Source: Streptomonospora nanhaiensis | Lineage (GTDB): Bacteria > Actinomycetota > Actinomycetes > Streptosporangiales > Streptosporangiaceae | Length of the DNA: 64,000 nucleotides | Direction of reading: 5' to 3' | Assembly (NCBI RefSeq): GCF_026642255.1 | Contig: NZ_CP113264.1 | Coordinates: forward strand, 4,030,001 to 4,094,000 | In this document: one piece after another, positions 42,879-52,021 of the stretch | Numbering within the stretch: position 1 is the stretch's first letter | How the letters are laid out: each line of letters starts with the position of its first letter | Made by a program: the position numbers and the translations under genes | Notes under the pieces: generated by a model | The model's database searches: none | Told to the model about the DNA's origin: nothing | Seen by the model: only the letters and a program-made list of their open reading frames with translations

Positions 42879-42937
42879 ATGCGTGTTTCCAGAAGCCACC
42901 CCGGCAGCCCGTGCCCGGAAATGCTCGTTTCCAGAAG
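42879..42937. repeat. Pair of 17-bp direct repeats
   Basis: ATGCGTGTTTCCAGAAG (42879-42895) and ATGCTCGTTTCCAGAAG (42921-42937), 15 of 17 identical and 42 bp apart. Purpose unknown. Confidence 0.5.
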
Positions 42938-42939
42938 TA

Positions 42940-43634
42940 CGACACCCACCGCGAGGCCGACCGGGCTGCCCGCCTCGGTTCACCCATAGCCCCTTTCGGG
43001 CTTACCTGGTTCCCTCGTTGCCCCTCGCCGCAGCTTCGAGAGAACCAGGCCCATATCAGGACGGCCAAGGCTCGACAGCCCCTGCCTTCCTCCCCGTCAG
43101 AGATGGACAATGGCTCCGATCCCGCCGCCCGAGGATTGGGGTTTTCAGCAGCCTGAAAAATTCCGGCGAATATAGACTCCGGAACGAATTCCAGGCAGAT
43201 TTCCGCAAAACCAGCTCTGCCAGTCGTTTCCTGCGTCGGTCCTGATGTATTCGAAGCGCCGCCCTTGATGTACTTGCCCGCCGCTCGAATACCCTGCTCC
43301 CGGTCCGCTGCGGTCATCCACGCTGGTGTACAGGACACGGCAGGTGATGGCGGCTTCCGCGATGGAGAAGGCGGGAGGCGACGCGGATGACGGTGGGGGC
43401 TCGCAGGGACGCGGCCACCCGCGATGGGGCGATCGCCCGTACCGCCGCACGGTCGGACGCCCGATCCCGCGAAGGTTCCCCCGAAAGGGGGATCGGTGAG
43501 TCCTGGCTGAGGTTTCCCCGAGCCGCCAGCATGGACGCCATCGCCACCTCCCCGCACGGCCGGCGGTTCCCCCGCCCCGCCTTTCCGGTATTCGCACAGG
43601 CCCGCACGTCAGGACGCACACATCAGGAGTCGCC
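42940..43634. other. Long intergenic region with no assignable gene
   Basis: Lower GC around 43140-43330. A bottom-strand frame from a Met near 43318 (MTAADREQGIRAAGKYIKGG) reads plausibly for about 60 codons but has no recognised family and no firm end. The promoter of the molybdenum oxidase operon should lie near 43550. Confidence 0.3.
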
Positions 43635-44258
43635 ATGCCTCCCACCGATCCATCGCGAGAACGTCCGCGCCCTGGGCCAGGGACGTCCCGCCGGCAGTCC
43701 CCCGGTAGCGCCGGTGCGGCCACGGCGGCGGGCGCCGTGCCGACCGTGGCCGAGAACGCCCCGACCGCGACCGTGGAATCCGTCGGCGAGAACCCGGTCG
43801 AGGTGAGCCTGCGGGTGAACGGCAGCCGGGTCCGGATGGAGACCGACCCGCGGGCGACCCTGCTCGACACCCTGCGCGACCGGCTCGCGCTGACCGGCAC
43901 CAAGAAGGGCTGCGACCGCGGCCAGTGCGGTGCGTGCACCGTCCAGGTCGACGGCAGGCGGGTGCTGTCGTGCCTGACGCTGGCGGCGGCCCTGGACGGC
44001 GCCCGGGTCACGTCGATCGAGGGTCTGGCCGACGGCGACGAGCTGCACCCCGTGCAGCAGGCCTTCATCGACCACGACGGCTTCCAGTGCGGTTTCTGCA
44101 CCCCCGGACAGATCATGTCGGCGGTGTCCCTGGTCGAGGAGGGACGGACCGGCTCGGACGAGGAGATCCGGGAGCACATGTCGGGCAACATCTGCCGGTG
44201 CAGCGCGTACCCGTTCATCGTGGACGCCGTCAGGTCCGTTCGCGGGAAGGTGGGCTGA
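43635..44258 (+). CDS. paoA: [2Fe-2S] subunit of a PaoABC/xanthine-oxidase-type aldehyde dehydrogenase
   Basis: 207 aa, ATG with CAGGAG upstream. Plant-type ferredoxin cluster in GCDRGQCGACTV and the second cluster in CGFCTPGQIMS plus NICRCSAYP. A roughly 55-residue N-terminal extension contains TSRRQSPGSAGAATAAGAV, a position where E. coli PaoA has a Tat signal. Here the hydrophobic core is weak, so export is doubtful. It transfers electrons from Moco to FAD. First gene of a three-gene operon; TGATG overlap with the next gene. Confidence 0.85.
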   Translation: MPPTDPSRERPRPGPGTSRRQSPGSAGAATAAGAVPTVAENAPTATVESVGENPVEVSLRVNGSRVRMETDPRATLLDTLRDRLALTGTKKGCDRGQCGACTVQVDGRRVLSCLTLAAALDGARVTSIEGLADGDELHPVQQAFIDHDGFQCGFCTPGQIMSAVSLVEEGRTGSDEEIREHMSGNICRCSAYPFIVDAVRSVRGKVG

Positions 44259-45241
44259 TGCGTCCCTACGACTTCACCCGCCCCCGGTCGGTCGGTGCGG
44301 CCCTGGGCGACGCCCACGAGGGCAGCGCCTTCCTCGCGGGCGGCACCACCCTGGTGGACCTGATGAAGCTCGAGCTGATGACCCCTTCGCGCGTGGTGGA
44401 CATCAACCGGCTGCCACTGCGCGGTATCACCGTCGATCGCGGCGGTCTGCACGTGGGCGCGCTGGAACGGATGAGCGACGTCGCGGACCACCAGGACGTC
44501 CGATCCCGGTACCCGATGATCAGCCAGGCACTCGAGCTCAGCGCCTCACCCCAGATCAGGAACATGGCGAGCATGGGCGGCAACCTGCTGCAGCGCACGC
44601 GGTGCGGCTACTTCCGCGACCTGACGACAGCCTGTAACAAGCGCGAGCCCGGCAGCGGCTGCGCCGCGCTGACCGGTCACAGCCGGATGCACGCGGTGCT
44701 GGGCACGAGCGACGCGTGCGTCGCCACGCACCCGAGCGACGTCGCGGTGGCACTCGTCGCCCTCGACGCCCGGGTGCACCTGGAGAGCCTCCGGGAGAAG
44801 CGCACCGTCGCGCTGGCGGACTTCTACCGGCTGCCCGGCCACACCCCGCAGGTCGAGAACGAGCTGCGGGCCGGCGAGCTGCTCACCGGGCTGACCGTGC
44901 CGCCGCTGCCGTGGGCGTCCAGGTCGGCCTACCTCAAGATCCGGGACCGCCGGTCGTACGAGTTCGCCCTGGCGTCCGTCGCCGTCGCGCTCGACCTCGA
45001 CCTCGACCGCGGCACGATCCGCGACGCACGCGTCGCCGCCGGCGGGGTGGGCACCCGCCCCTGGCGGCTGGAGGCGGTGGAACGGGCGCTCGTCGGCAGG
45101 CCGGCCGCCCTCGCGACGTACGAGGCGGCCGCCGCACCGGCGGGCGAGGACGCCCGCACGCTCCCCCACAACATGTTCAAGCCGGCCCTGCTCCGCCGCA
45201 CGCTCGTGCGCGCCCTCGTCGCCCTGGGAGGCCGGTCGTGA
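44258..45241 (+). CDS. paoB: FAD-binding subunit of PaoABC-type oxidase
   Basis: 327 aa. FLAGGTTLVDLMKLELM and ASPQIRNMASMGGNLLQRTRCGYFRD are the CODH flavoprotein FAD-binding blocks. The Cys-containing insertion RCGYFRDLTTACNKREPGSGCAAL matches PaoB, where it binds an extra [4Fe-4S] cluster. C-terminal domain with LKIRDRRSYEFALASVAVAL. Overlaps both neighbours by a few bases, so the three subunits are made together. Confidence 0.85.
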   Translation: MRPYDFTRPRSVGAALGDAHEGSAFLAGGTTLVDLMKLELMTPSRVVDINRLPLRGITVDRGGLHVGALERMSDVADHQDVRSRYPMISQALELSASPQIRNMASMGGNLLQRTRCGYFRDLTTACNKREPGSGCAALTGHSRMHAVLGTSDACVATHPSDVAVALVALDARVHLESLREKRTVALADFYRLPGHTPQVENELRAGELLTGLTVPPLPWASRSAYLKIRDRRSYEFALASVAVALDLDLDRGTIRDARVAAGGVGTRPWRLEAVERALVGRPAALATYEAAAAPAGEDARTLPHNMFKPALLRRTLVRALVALGGRS

Positions 45242-47469
45242 GCACCCCGATCGGAAGTGACGTCGCCCGCGTCGACGGTCGGCTCAAGGTGACCGGCGCC
45301 GCGCGCTACACGGCCGACCACCCCGTCGACCGCGCCGCCGCCGCCCACGTCGTGGTGAGCGCGATCGCCCGCGGCCGTGTCCGGGCGATGCACGTCGACG
45401 AGGCCCGGAGACAACCGGGCGTGATCGCGGTCTACACCCCGCTCGCTCCGCTGCCGATCCACGCCGTGCCCGGCTTCGGCGAGAACTACGCGCCGCTGCA
45501 GGACCGGGAGGTGCGCTTCCGCGGGCAGATCATCGGCCTGGTGGTGGCGGAGACCGCGGAACAGGCCCGGGACGCGGCCGCACAGGTCACCGTCGAGTAC
45601 GAGGAAGCGCCGGCCCGGACCTCCCTCTCCGCAGGGCTTCCGGGCCTGCCCTCGCCCGGCATGTCGCCGGACGGTCCGTCGCCCGACCCGACCCTGCTCG
45701 CGCCGGGCGTCGACACGATCGACGACGCGCTCCGGGCGAGCGCGGTCGTGGTGGAGACGACCGTGGAACAGGAGGCGCAGAGCCATGTCGCGATGGAACC
45801 GCACGGCATCACGGCGGTGTGGCAGGGCGACGACCTCACCGTCTACTCGGGTTCTCAGGCACCCCAGATGTACGCCATGCTGCTCGCGACCCGCATCGGG
45901 ATCCCCTCGGACCGGGTCCGGGTGGTCAGCCCCTTCGTCGGCGGGGGCTTCGGGAGCCGGGTGCCGGTCTGGAGCGAGGCCGCGCTCGCCGCGGTGGCGG
46001 CCCGGGAGCTCGCCCGCCCCGTCCGGCTCGCCCTCACCCGGGAGCAGAGCATCGTGCTGTCCGGGCACCGGCCGATGATGACCCAGCGGGTCCGGCTCGG
46101 CGCCGACCGGGACGGCACGCTCAACGCGGTGTCCCACGAGAGCGCCGCCGAGTTGCCCGCTGTCGGCGGCTGGCCCGAGATCCCCGCGACGGAGACGACC
46201 GGCGTCCTCTACCGCACCCGCAACCTGGCGATCGACCAGCGGCTGGTCACCATGGACACCCCGCCCACGTGGGCGATGCGGGCACCGAACGAGGCGCCGG
46301 GCGCGTTCGCGCTCGAGACCGCGATGGACGAGCTCGCCGTCGCCCTGGACATGGACCCGCTCGAGCTGAGGCTGCGCAACTACACGACGACCGTGCCCAG
46401 CAGCGGGCAGGCGTGGACGAGCAAGCGCCTCGACGAGTGCTACCGCATCGGGGCGGAACGCTTCGGCTGGGAGGACCGGGACCCGGTCCCCGGCTCCCGC
46501 GTCGACGGCGACTGGCTGATCGGCGTCGGCATGGCGAGCGCGGTCTACCCCGCGCACGCGGAACCGTGGCCGGTGCGGATGCAGCTGCGCGACTCCGGAA
46601 CCGTCGTGGTGTCGGCCTCGACGCCCGACATCGGGACCGGAACGTACACGGTGGCCTCGATCGTCGCCTCCGACGCGCTCGGTGTGCCGATCGAACGGGT
46701 GACGGCCGAGCTGGGCGACTCCGCCCTGCCCGCGAGCGCCCCCGCGGCCGGTTCCCGCGCCGCCGGCGCCCTGGCCCCGGCGATCCAGTCGACCTCGCGG
46801 GTACTGATCGCCGCCCTGCTGGACCTGGCCGTCCGGACGGAGGGGTCGCCCTTCCGAGGGCTCGACCCGTCCGCCCTGACCTACCGGGAGGGGCGGGTCG
46901 AGGCGGGCGCGGACTCGGCCTCGTTCGCCGAGCTGCTCGGGATGGCCCGGCTGCCCGCGGTCGAGGCCACGACACCGGTGGCCGAGCCCTCCGCCGCGCA
47001 GCTCGCAGCGCACGGCTTCGGCGCGCACTTCTGCGAAGTACGGGTCAACCGCTTCACCGGCGAGCCCCGGGTCAGCCGGTTCACGAGCGCCTTCGACGTC
47101 GGGCGGGTGCTCAGCGCCCGCACGGCGCGCAGCCAGTTCGTCGGCGCCGTCGTCTTCGGCATCGGCGGCGCTCTGCTGGAGGCGAACCCGGTGGAGGAGA
47201 GCGGGCGCTTCGCCGCGGGGAACCTGGGCGACTACCTGGTGGCCGTGAACGCCGACGTCCCACCGATCGACGTGACGTGGCTCGACTACTCCGACACCGC
47301 CTTCAGTGCCACAGGGGCTCGCGGTCTCGGCGAGCTCGGCACCGTGGGCAGCGCCGCCGCGGTCGGGAACGCGGTCTTCAACGCCACCGGCATCCGGGTC
47401 CGCGACCTGCCGATCACCCTCGACAAGCTGATCGGCCGAGGGGAGACCAGCGCCCTCCATCGCGTGTGA
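45238..47469 (+). CDS. paoC: Molybdenum cofactor subunit of PaoABC-type aldehyde dehydrogenase
   Basis: 743 aa from GTG (GTGA overlap). Moco-binding blocks GGGFGSRVPVWSE and AMRAPNEAPGAFALE, and the catalytic Glu in ARGLGELGTVGSAAAVGNA near the C-terminus are present. Length is normal for the periplasmic aldehyde oxidoreductase group. Oxidises aldehydes (aromatic in E. coli) to acids. No PaoD/XdhC-like maturation chaperone gene is adjacent, so insertion of the modified Moco must be served from elsewhere. Confidence 0.85.
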   Translation: MSTPIGSDVARVDGRLKVTGAARYTADHPVDRAAAAHVVVSAIARGRVRAMHVDEARRQPGVIAVYTPLAPLPIHAVPGFGENYAPLQDREVRFRGQIIGLVVAETAEQARDAAAQVTVEYEEAPARTSLSAGLPGLPSPGMSPDGPSPDPTLLAPGVDTIDDALRASAVVVETTVEQEAQSHVAMEPHGITAVWQGDDLTVYSGSQAPQMYAMLLATRIGIPSDRVRVVSPFVGGGFGSRVPVWSEAALAAVAARELARPVRLALTREQSIVLSGHRPMMTQRVRLGADRDGTLNAVSHESAAELPAVGGWPEIPATETTGVLYRTRNLAIDQRLVTMDTPPTWAMRAPNEAPGAFALETAMDELAVALDMDPLELRLRNYTTTVPSSGQAWTSKRLDECYRIGAERFGWEDRDPVPGSRVDGDWLIGVGMASAVYPAHAEPWPVRMQLRDSGTVVVSASTPDIGTGTYTVASIVASDALGVPIERVTAELGDSALPASAPAAGSRAAGALAPAIQSTSRVLIAALLDLAVRTEGSPFRGLDPSALTYREGRVEAGADSASFAELLGMARLPAVEATTPVAEPSAAQLAAHGFGAHFCEVRVNRFTGEPRVSRFTSAFDVGRVLSARTARSQFVGAVVFGIGGALLEANPVEESGRFAAGNLGDYLVAVNADVPPIDVTWLDYSDTAFSATGARGLGELGTVGSAAAVGNAVFNATGIRVRDLPITLDKLIGRGETSALHRV

Positions 47470-47566
47470 CGAGGCCGTCCCGACGGGTTCGGCACGACGG
47501 CCGACAGCCTGGGAGACCGGACCCGCCCCCGACGACCGTTCGACGCGGACGTGCCCACACCGACCC

Positions 47567-47604
47567 GCGACCACCCCCGCAGCCGTCCTCTCGGGGGTGG
47601 TCGC
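47567..47604 (+). terminator. Strong terminator of the molybdenum oxidase operon
   Basis: GCGACCACCCCCG and CGGGGGTGGTCGC form a perfect 13-bp stem with a 12-nt loop, 97 bp after the last stop. Nothing else is seen in 47470-47733. Confidence 0.7.
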
Positions 47605-47733
47605 GCCCGTTCGTCCGGCGGCGACGCCCGTGCCCGGCTTCGCCGCTCTCGGCCGGACGCCCCGCACCGCCCGGTCCCGGTGCTCCCCGGTTCGCGGGCT
47701 CCACCCGCCCGCCGAGCCCCCGGGGTCCACGCG

Positions 47734-48276
47734 TCACCGGAGAGGAGAGAGCTCCGTGTTCTCATCGGGCCAGTCGTCCTGGACCAGCGGAGGACAGGAC
47801 AGGTTCCTCGAGAGCATGGAGACGAGGAATTCGGTGATCCCCGTGTCGAACACGTACCACCGGCTTGCATCTCCCACCACGATCCCCCACTTCCGAGGGT
47901 CGTCCGAGGAGGTGTGCCAATACAGGCTGTAGGCCACGTCGGTCGTTCCGAATCTCAGCAGGTCGTCGAAGTAGATGAACTCACCCTCGATCTCCAGGCG
48001 GGTGAACCCGACCCCGCTGCCGCTGAAGAAACCGGCCTTCCCCCCGGTCGCCCGCCCCAGATCCTCCCGGTCCCCCGCACGGACCCGCGCGATGGCGGCA
48101 GGACCCAGGACAGCGAAGCCGTCATCCAGGGCGAAGGGTCCGAAATGATCGTGCAGAGCCTTGTAGTCCTCGGGAAAGGAGATCCCGGATTCCGATTCCA
48201 AGGCGTTCCAGTCAGCAGGGCCTTCCCCTGACTCGGCCCCGGGAAATCTGTCCTTCATCCACTGCAGATGGTTCAT
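47734..48276 (-). CDS. SMI1/KNR4 (SUKH) family protein
   Basis: 180 aa from the ATG at 48276 with GAGGGGA upstream. The SUKH hallmark is clear: LESESGISFPEDYKALHDHFGPF near residues 27-49, then a beta region with FIYFDDLLRFGTTDVAYSLYW. These proteins commonly act as immunity proteins against nuclease toxins or as interaction modules. No toxin gene is next to it. Third-position GC is lower than in the flanking oxidase operon, which suggests transfer. Confidence 0.8.
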   Translation of the reverse strand: MNHLQWMKDRFPGAESGEGPADWNALESESGISFPEDYKALHDHFGPFALDDGFAVLGPAAIARVRAGDREDLGRATGGKAGFFSGSGVGFTRLEIEGEFIYFDDLLRFGTTDVAYSLYWHTSSDDPRKWGIVVGDASRWYVFDTGITEFLVSMLSRNLSCPPLVQDDWPDENTELSPLR

Positions 48277-48454
48277 GAAATCCCCTCGACGTACCACGGA
48301 ACACCCCGCTCCGGGCACCCGGCACAGTCCATCCGACCACACCTCACCGGCCCCGTTCCTCACCGAACAGCGGCCGTCCGCGAAAATGGGCGGGCAGGAC
48401 CTCGCACTCCGGTGTTCCCGTCGCGACACCCAGGGGGTTATACCTATGCCATAG

Positions 48455-49180
48455 CTATGCCAGCGCTGTCAGGTCGAAGGTGCGCGGAGGGCCCGAGAGG
48501 GTTGCCTTCGCTGCGGCTCCGAAGCGGTCAAGGATCTCGACCTCCCCTGCCTCGATTCCGTCCAGTGCCAGTCGAACGAGGTAGTCCGGTTCGATCATCG
48601 GATCCTCGGGGAGAGCGAACCCGGAAGCCTTCATGGCTTCTTTCAGGGTTTCGCTGGCCACGAGCCCGGGGACGAAGGCGGCCACCAGGGTCCCTTGGGG
48701 CGCCAACTCCACCCGCACACCGTTGGTAAGTCCCCACTGCGCGGATTTGGCGGCGGCGAGGGCGGTGTTGCTCTCGACGGTGGTCCAAGCCACCGCTGAC
48801 AGGACGTTGAGGATGGCACCGCCACCATTGCCGGCCAGCACGGGGGCGAACGCTCGGATCATGGAAAGTGTGCCGAAGTAGTGCGATTCCATGAGCTGCC
48901 GGACTACATCGAGGTCTCCGCTGACAAGGTTTCCGATCCCCGTGTAGGCACCGTTGTTGATCAGCAGGTCGACGTCGGTGGCGACCGCGGCGGCGGCTTC
49001 GACGGACGTTTGGTCGGTGATGTCGGTATAGAGCACCTCGGCACCGGGGATATCGACAAGCTCCGGGCGGCGGGCCGTGGCATAGACCTTCGCCCCGCGA
49101 CGCAGGAGCTCGATGGCGAAGTGGCGACCCAGCCCGCTGTTGGTGCCGGTGACGAGGGCTGTGGATCCTTGTAGCTGCAT
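48455..49180 (-). CDS. SDR-family protein lacking the catalytic tyrosine
   Basis: 241 aa from the ATG at 49180 (AAGGA upstream). TGTNSGLGRHFAIELL (NADP motif TGxxxGxG), LLINNGAYTG (NNAG-like) and the Ser of NVLSAVAW are normal. At the YxxxK site the sequence reads NTALAAAKSAQW, with Leu (codon CTC) where Tyr is expected. It may be inactive or use another acid. It is divergent from a TetR regulator with two TGACC-N4-GGTCA sites between them. Probably controlled by that TetR. Confidence 0.8.
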   Translation of the reverse strand: MQLQGSTALVTGTNSGLGRHFAIELLRRGAKVYATARRPELVDIPGAEVLYTDITDQTSVEAAAAVATDVDLLINNGAYTGIGNLVSGDLDVVRQLMESHYFGTLSMIRAFAPVLAGNGGGAILNVLSAVAWTTVESNTALAAAKSAQWGLTNGVRVELAPQGTLVAAFVPGLVASETLKEAMKASGFALPEDPMIEPDYLVRLALDGIEAGEVEILDRFGAAAKATLSGPPRTFDLTALA

Positions 49181-49229
49181 GGGGTCCTTGTCCGATCTGG
49201 GCTTGCGGGGCTGCCCGGCGAGGAAGAAC

Positions 49230-49245
49230 ATGACCGATCGGTCAT
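49230..49245. promoter_or_regulatory. TetR operator 1
   Basis: ATGACCGATCGGTCAT, a perfect 16-bp palindrome, 50 bp upstream of the SDR start. Confidence 0.75.
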
Positions 49246-49270
49246 CTTAAGCCGACAGTGGACCACAAGA

Positions 49271-49284
49271 TGACCGCCTGGTCA
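49271..49284. promoter_or_regulatory. TetR operator 2
   Basis: TGACC-GCCT-GGTCA, same arms as operator 1 and 41 bp away, just before the TAGGAT -10 (49291-49296) of the tetR gene. Confidence 0.65.
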
Positions 49285-49303
49285 ACTTGTTAGGATGGCG
49301 TGC

Positions 49304-49906
49304 ATGACCCTGTCTGCCCGTTCACTGCGCTCAGACGCGGCGCGAAACCGAGAACTACTCCTCGCTGCCGCAGAGGAGGAGTTCGCCAAGCGGGGCATGG
49401 ATGCCTCGATCGCGGATATCGCTCGCCGTGCGGGCGTGGCGAAGGGGACCGTCTTTCGACACTTCGCCACGAAGGAGGAACTGGTCGCCGTGGTCGTCGG
49501 CGGTCATTTCGTCTCGCTCAGCGCCGTCGCGGGAAATCTGCTGGAATCCGCTGATCCCACGGGTGCGTTGCTGGAGTTCCTGACTGTGGCGGCAGAACAG
49601 TTGCAGCACCAGGATCTTGTGTTCTTGCAGGCGGTCACCGAAGGAGATTCAACAGTGACCGAGTGTCGGAATCAGCTGCATGCGAGAACCAATGCTTTGG
49701 TCGACCGAGCCCAGGAAGCCGGTGGAATCCGTTCTGACGTCACCGGGTCCGATATCCTATTGATTCTCTGCGCTCTCGTCCACACGGTCGGTCTCCGGAC
49801 GGAACAAACTCCAGATTCATGGCGGCGTCACCTCACCATCCTCTTCGACGGGCTGCGGCCCCAGGGTGCTTCTCCGTTGCCGGGCCCGGCTCCGGAACGG
49901 CTCTGA
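49304..49906 (+). CDS. TetR/AcrR-family regulator
   Basis: 200 aa from the ATG at 49304; an ATG three codons upstream is less likely. HTH: RELLLAAAEEEFAKRGMDASIADIARRAGVAKGTVFRHFATKEEL, in parts LLLAAAEEEFAKRG and IARRAGVAKGTVFRHF. TAGGAT lies 7 nt before the ATG, so the transcript may be leaderless. Operators 1 and 2 lie between it and the divergent SDR gene. Confidence 0.85.
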   Translation: MTLSARSLRSDAARNRELLLAAAEEEFAKRGMDASIADIARRAGVAKGTVFRHFATKEELVAVVVGGHFVSLSAVAGNLLESADPTGALLEFLTVAAEQLQHQDLVFLQAVTEGDSTVTECRNQLHARTNALVDRAQEAGGIRSDVTGSDILLILCALVHTVGLRTEQTPDSWRRHLTILFDGLRPQGASPLPGPAPERL

Positions 49907-50096
49907 TGAGCTGGTGGGAGGTGGCACTGACGCGAGGAGGGCCGACACGGTCCTGAGAATCTCGTCGGCCCTGACCGGGTAGCTCACGGTTCTCGCATTC
50001 GAGGTCACCGAATACGGGCGGAGTTCTCTCGCGTAGTGGTGACCGCTTCACGCATACCTCCCCGCCACACGGGACCGCGCTCAGGCCAGAGTTCGT
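49907..50096. other. Intergenic region, possibly gene debris
   Basis: No intact gene. A bottom-strand frame (VRADEILRTVSALLASVP) looks coding-like for about 30 codons and may be debris of an immunity-type gene like the fragment beside it. Confidence 0.25.
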
Positions 50097-50282
50097 TCAA
50101 GTTCCCGGCACGAGGGAGACAGCGCCGGTCCTGAGGTTTTCACGTGCGGACGAGATCATCTTGCAGTCCTGTGGCAGAGGGGATCCGACATGGCGCTCGA
50201 CCGCACCCCACTCGTCCTCGTCGAACGAGAAGGGTGGACCGATGCCGGCCATGCCAAGAAGCCTTTCGGCGAATCCCGCCAT
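50097..50282 (-). pseudogene. Truncated SUKH-type protein gene
   Basis: 61 aa from the ATG at 50282 (GGAAGAC upstream): FDEDEWGAVERHVGSPLPQD matches the first helix and loop of SMI1/KNR4 domains, but the frame ends at once (LVPGT) where about 100 more residues are expected. Likely a broken SUKH gene. The 50283-50424 stretch to its right holds nothing else. Confidence 0.45.
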
Positions 50283-50424
50283 TGTCTTCCAACCCGTTCC
50301 TGAGCTGATGGGCCTGTATGCGTGATGTCGGCCGAGCGTCGACGGGGGAGCGCGGGACGGCCCGGCCGTCCGCCACGAAGGTTCTGCCAGCAGCGGCGAC
50401 GGGCCGTGCCGCTCCGCCCCCGGG

Positions 50425-51909
50425 CTACCGGCCGACCGCGGGAGAACCCGAACCCTCCGCCCCCTCGGGCGCGGCCGGCGCTGCGGTCCGGTCGCGTACC
50501 AGCATGGTCGCGGGCACCGCGGCGAGGACGAAGAGCACCCCCGCCACGGCGACGTAGAGGTACACGCCGGCCGCCGTGCTCACCGGGGCGCCGTCGGCCG
50601 AGGTCCCGGCGATCTGGGTCGCCTTGAGCACCTCTCCCCCGGCGAAGTTGAAGACGACCGAGCCGAGGGCGAGCACGACCGACACCAGTCCGGCGACCGT
50701 GCCCTGCCGCTCGGGCGCCTCGATGCCGGTCGCCAGGTTGTAGCCGGAGGCGCCGATCGCGCCGGCGGCCATGCCGACCATGGCTCCGCAGGCGATCGCG
50801 ACCGGGAGCACCGACACCCCCGCCAGCATCGCGAAGGTCGCCACCGCCCCGACGGCGATGCCGCCGAGGAGGGGCAGTGCGGGGCCGAACCGCCCCGCGA
50901 TCCATCCGGCGCACGTGCCGCCGACGACGATGCCGAGGTTGGGCGCGGCGAGCAGCACGGCGACCGCCTCCCCGTGGCCCAGCCCGTAACCGAGCCCCAG
51001 GTCGGGGGGCACCTGGGCGATGATCCCCGTCAGCTGGAGCATGCTGCGGAAGGATCCCGCCGCCAGGACCAGGGCCAGCAGCGTGAGCAGGATCGGGCGG
51101 CTGAGGGCACGGATGTCGATGACGGGCTCCTCGACCCGCAGTGCGAGGAACGCCCAGCCGGTCAGCGCGGCGGTTCCGGCCGCCAGCAGCGCGACCGTGC
51201 CCCCGGACAGCCATCCGAGGTCACTTCCGAGGCTGATGTAGGCGAGTACCGCGCCGAGGCCGCCGCCGAGAAGGAGCGCCCCGCCCACGTCGATCCGGCC
51301 GGTGCCGCGGATCGGCGACTCCGGGATGAAGGAGCGCACGCAGAGCGCGGCCGCCGCGGCGAGCAGCGCCGCCGCGACGAACACGCTGCGGTGGCCGAAC
51401 ACCTCGATGACCGGCTGCATCAGGAACGGCTCGGCGATGCCGACGACCGCGGAGCCGGACGTCACGATCCCGACCACGGCCATCGCCACACCCGGGGTGC
51501 AGATCTGGCGGACGAGGGCCACCGTGATGAAGACGGCTGCGAAGGCGGCGCCTTGGAGGAAGCGCCCCGCCAGGAAGACCCACACGTTGGGGGCGGCGAG
51601 GCAGACCAGCGCTCCCGCGCAGGCCAGGAGCAGGGTGGCGACGAGTACCCGGCGCTGCCCGAAGATGTCGGAGCTCTTCGCGAGCAGCGGCGACCAGATG
51701 GCGCCGGCCAGCATCGCGCTCGCGTTCAGCCATGCGGCCTGGTCGGTGTCGAAGTGGGCCAGCAGCTGGGGCAGGACCATCATGGGCGAGCCGATGGCCA
51801 CGTCTGCCAGGACGTTGGCGAGGGTGAGGACGGCCGCCCAGAGGAGGAGCCGCTTGCTCCAGCGGTGCTCCTGGGCGCCCGGGGCGGGCGTTGCCGGCGT
51901 GTCTTTCAC
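50425..51909 (-). CDS. MFS efflux transporter
   Basis: 494 aa from GTG at 51909, with GGAGAG 8 nt upstream; an ATG seven codons earlier lacks a site. About 14 hydrophobic segments; LLAKSSDIFGQRRVLVATLLL is the motif A region and LAGRFLQGAAFAAVFITVALV the following helix. A DHA2-like exporter. It lies downstream of an FAD monooxygenase gene on the same strand with a divergent TetR further on, suggesting a resistance module that modifies and exports a compound. Confidence 0.82.
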   Translation of the reverse strand: MKDTPATPAPGAQEHRWSKRLLLWAAVLTLANVLADVAIGSPMMVLPQLLAHFDTDQAAWLNASAMLAGAIWSPLLAKSSDIFGQRRVLVATLLLACAGALVCLAAPNVWVFLAGRFLQGAAFAAVFITVALVRQICTPGVAMAVVGIVTSGSAVVGIAEPFLMQPVIEVFGHRSVFVAAALLAAAAALCVRSFIPESPIRGTGRIDVGGALLLGGGLGAVLAYISLGSDLGWLSGGTVALLAAGTAALTGWAFLALRVEEPVIDIRALSRPILLTLLALVLAAGSFRSMLQLTGIIAQVPPDLGLGYGLGHGEAVAVLLAAPNLGIVVGGTCAGWIAGRFGPALPLLGGIAVGAVATFAMLAGVSVLPVAIACGAMVGMAAGAIGASGYNLATGIEAPERQGTVAGLVSVVLALGSVVFNFAGGEVLKATQIAGTSADGAPVSTAAGVYLYVAVAGVLFVLAAVPATMLVRDRTAAPAAPEGAEGSGSPAVGR

Positions 51910-52021
51910 TGTGGGTTCTCTCCAGTGCATGGGGGCGGGGGCCCGGCGGAGGGCACGAGGCGCGGGCGGCGGGGCCGGTCCGGGAGCGGTGCCCCCGGGC
52001 GCCGGTCGTCCCGCGCCGGTT

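Noticed and set aside
44929-47730. Long bottom-strand open frame opposite the molybdenum subunit
   Set aside because: Composition (Arg/Gly/His-rich) is typical of a shadow frame; the top strand has clear Moco motifs.
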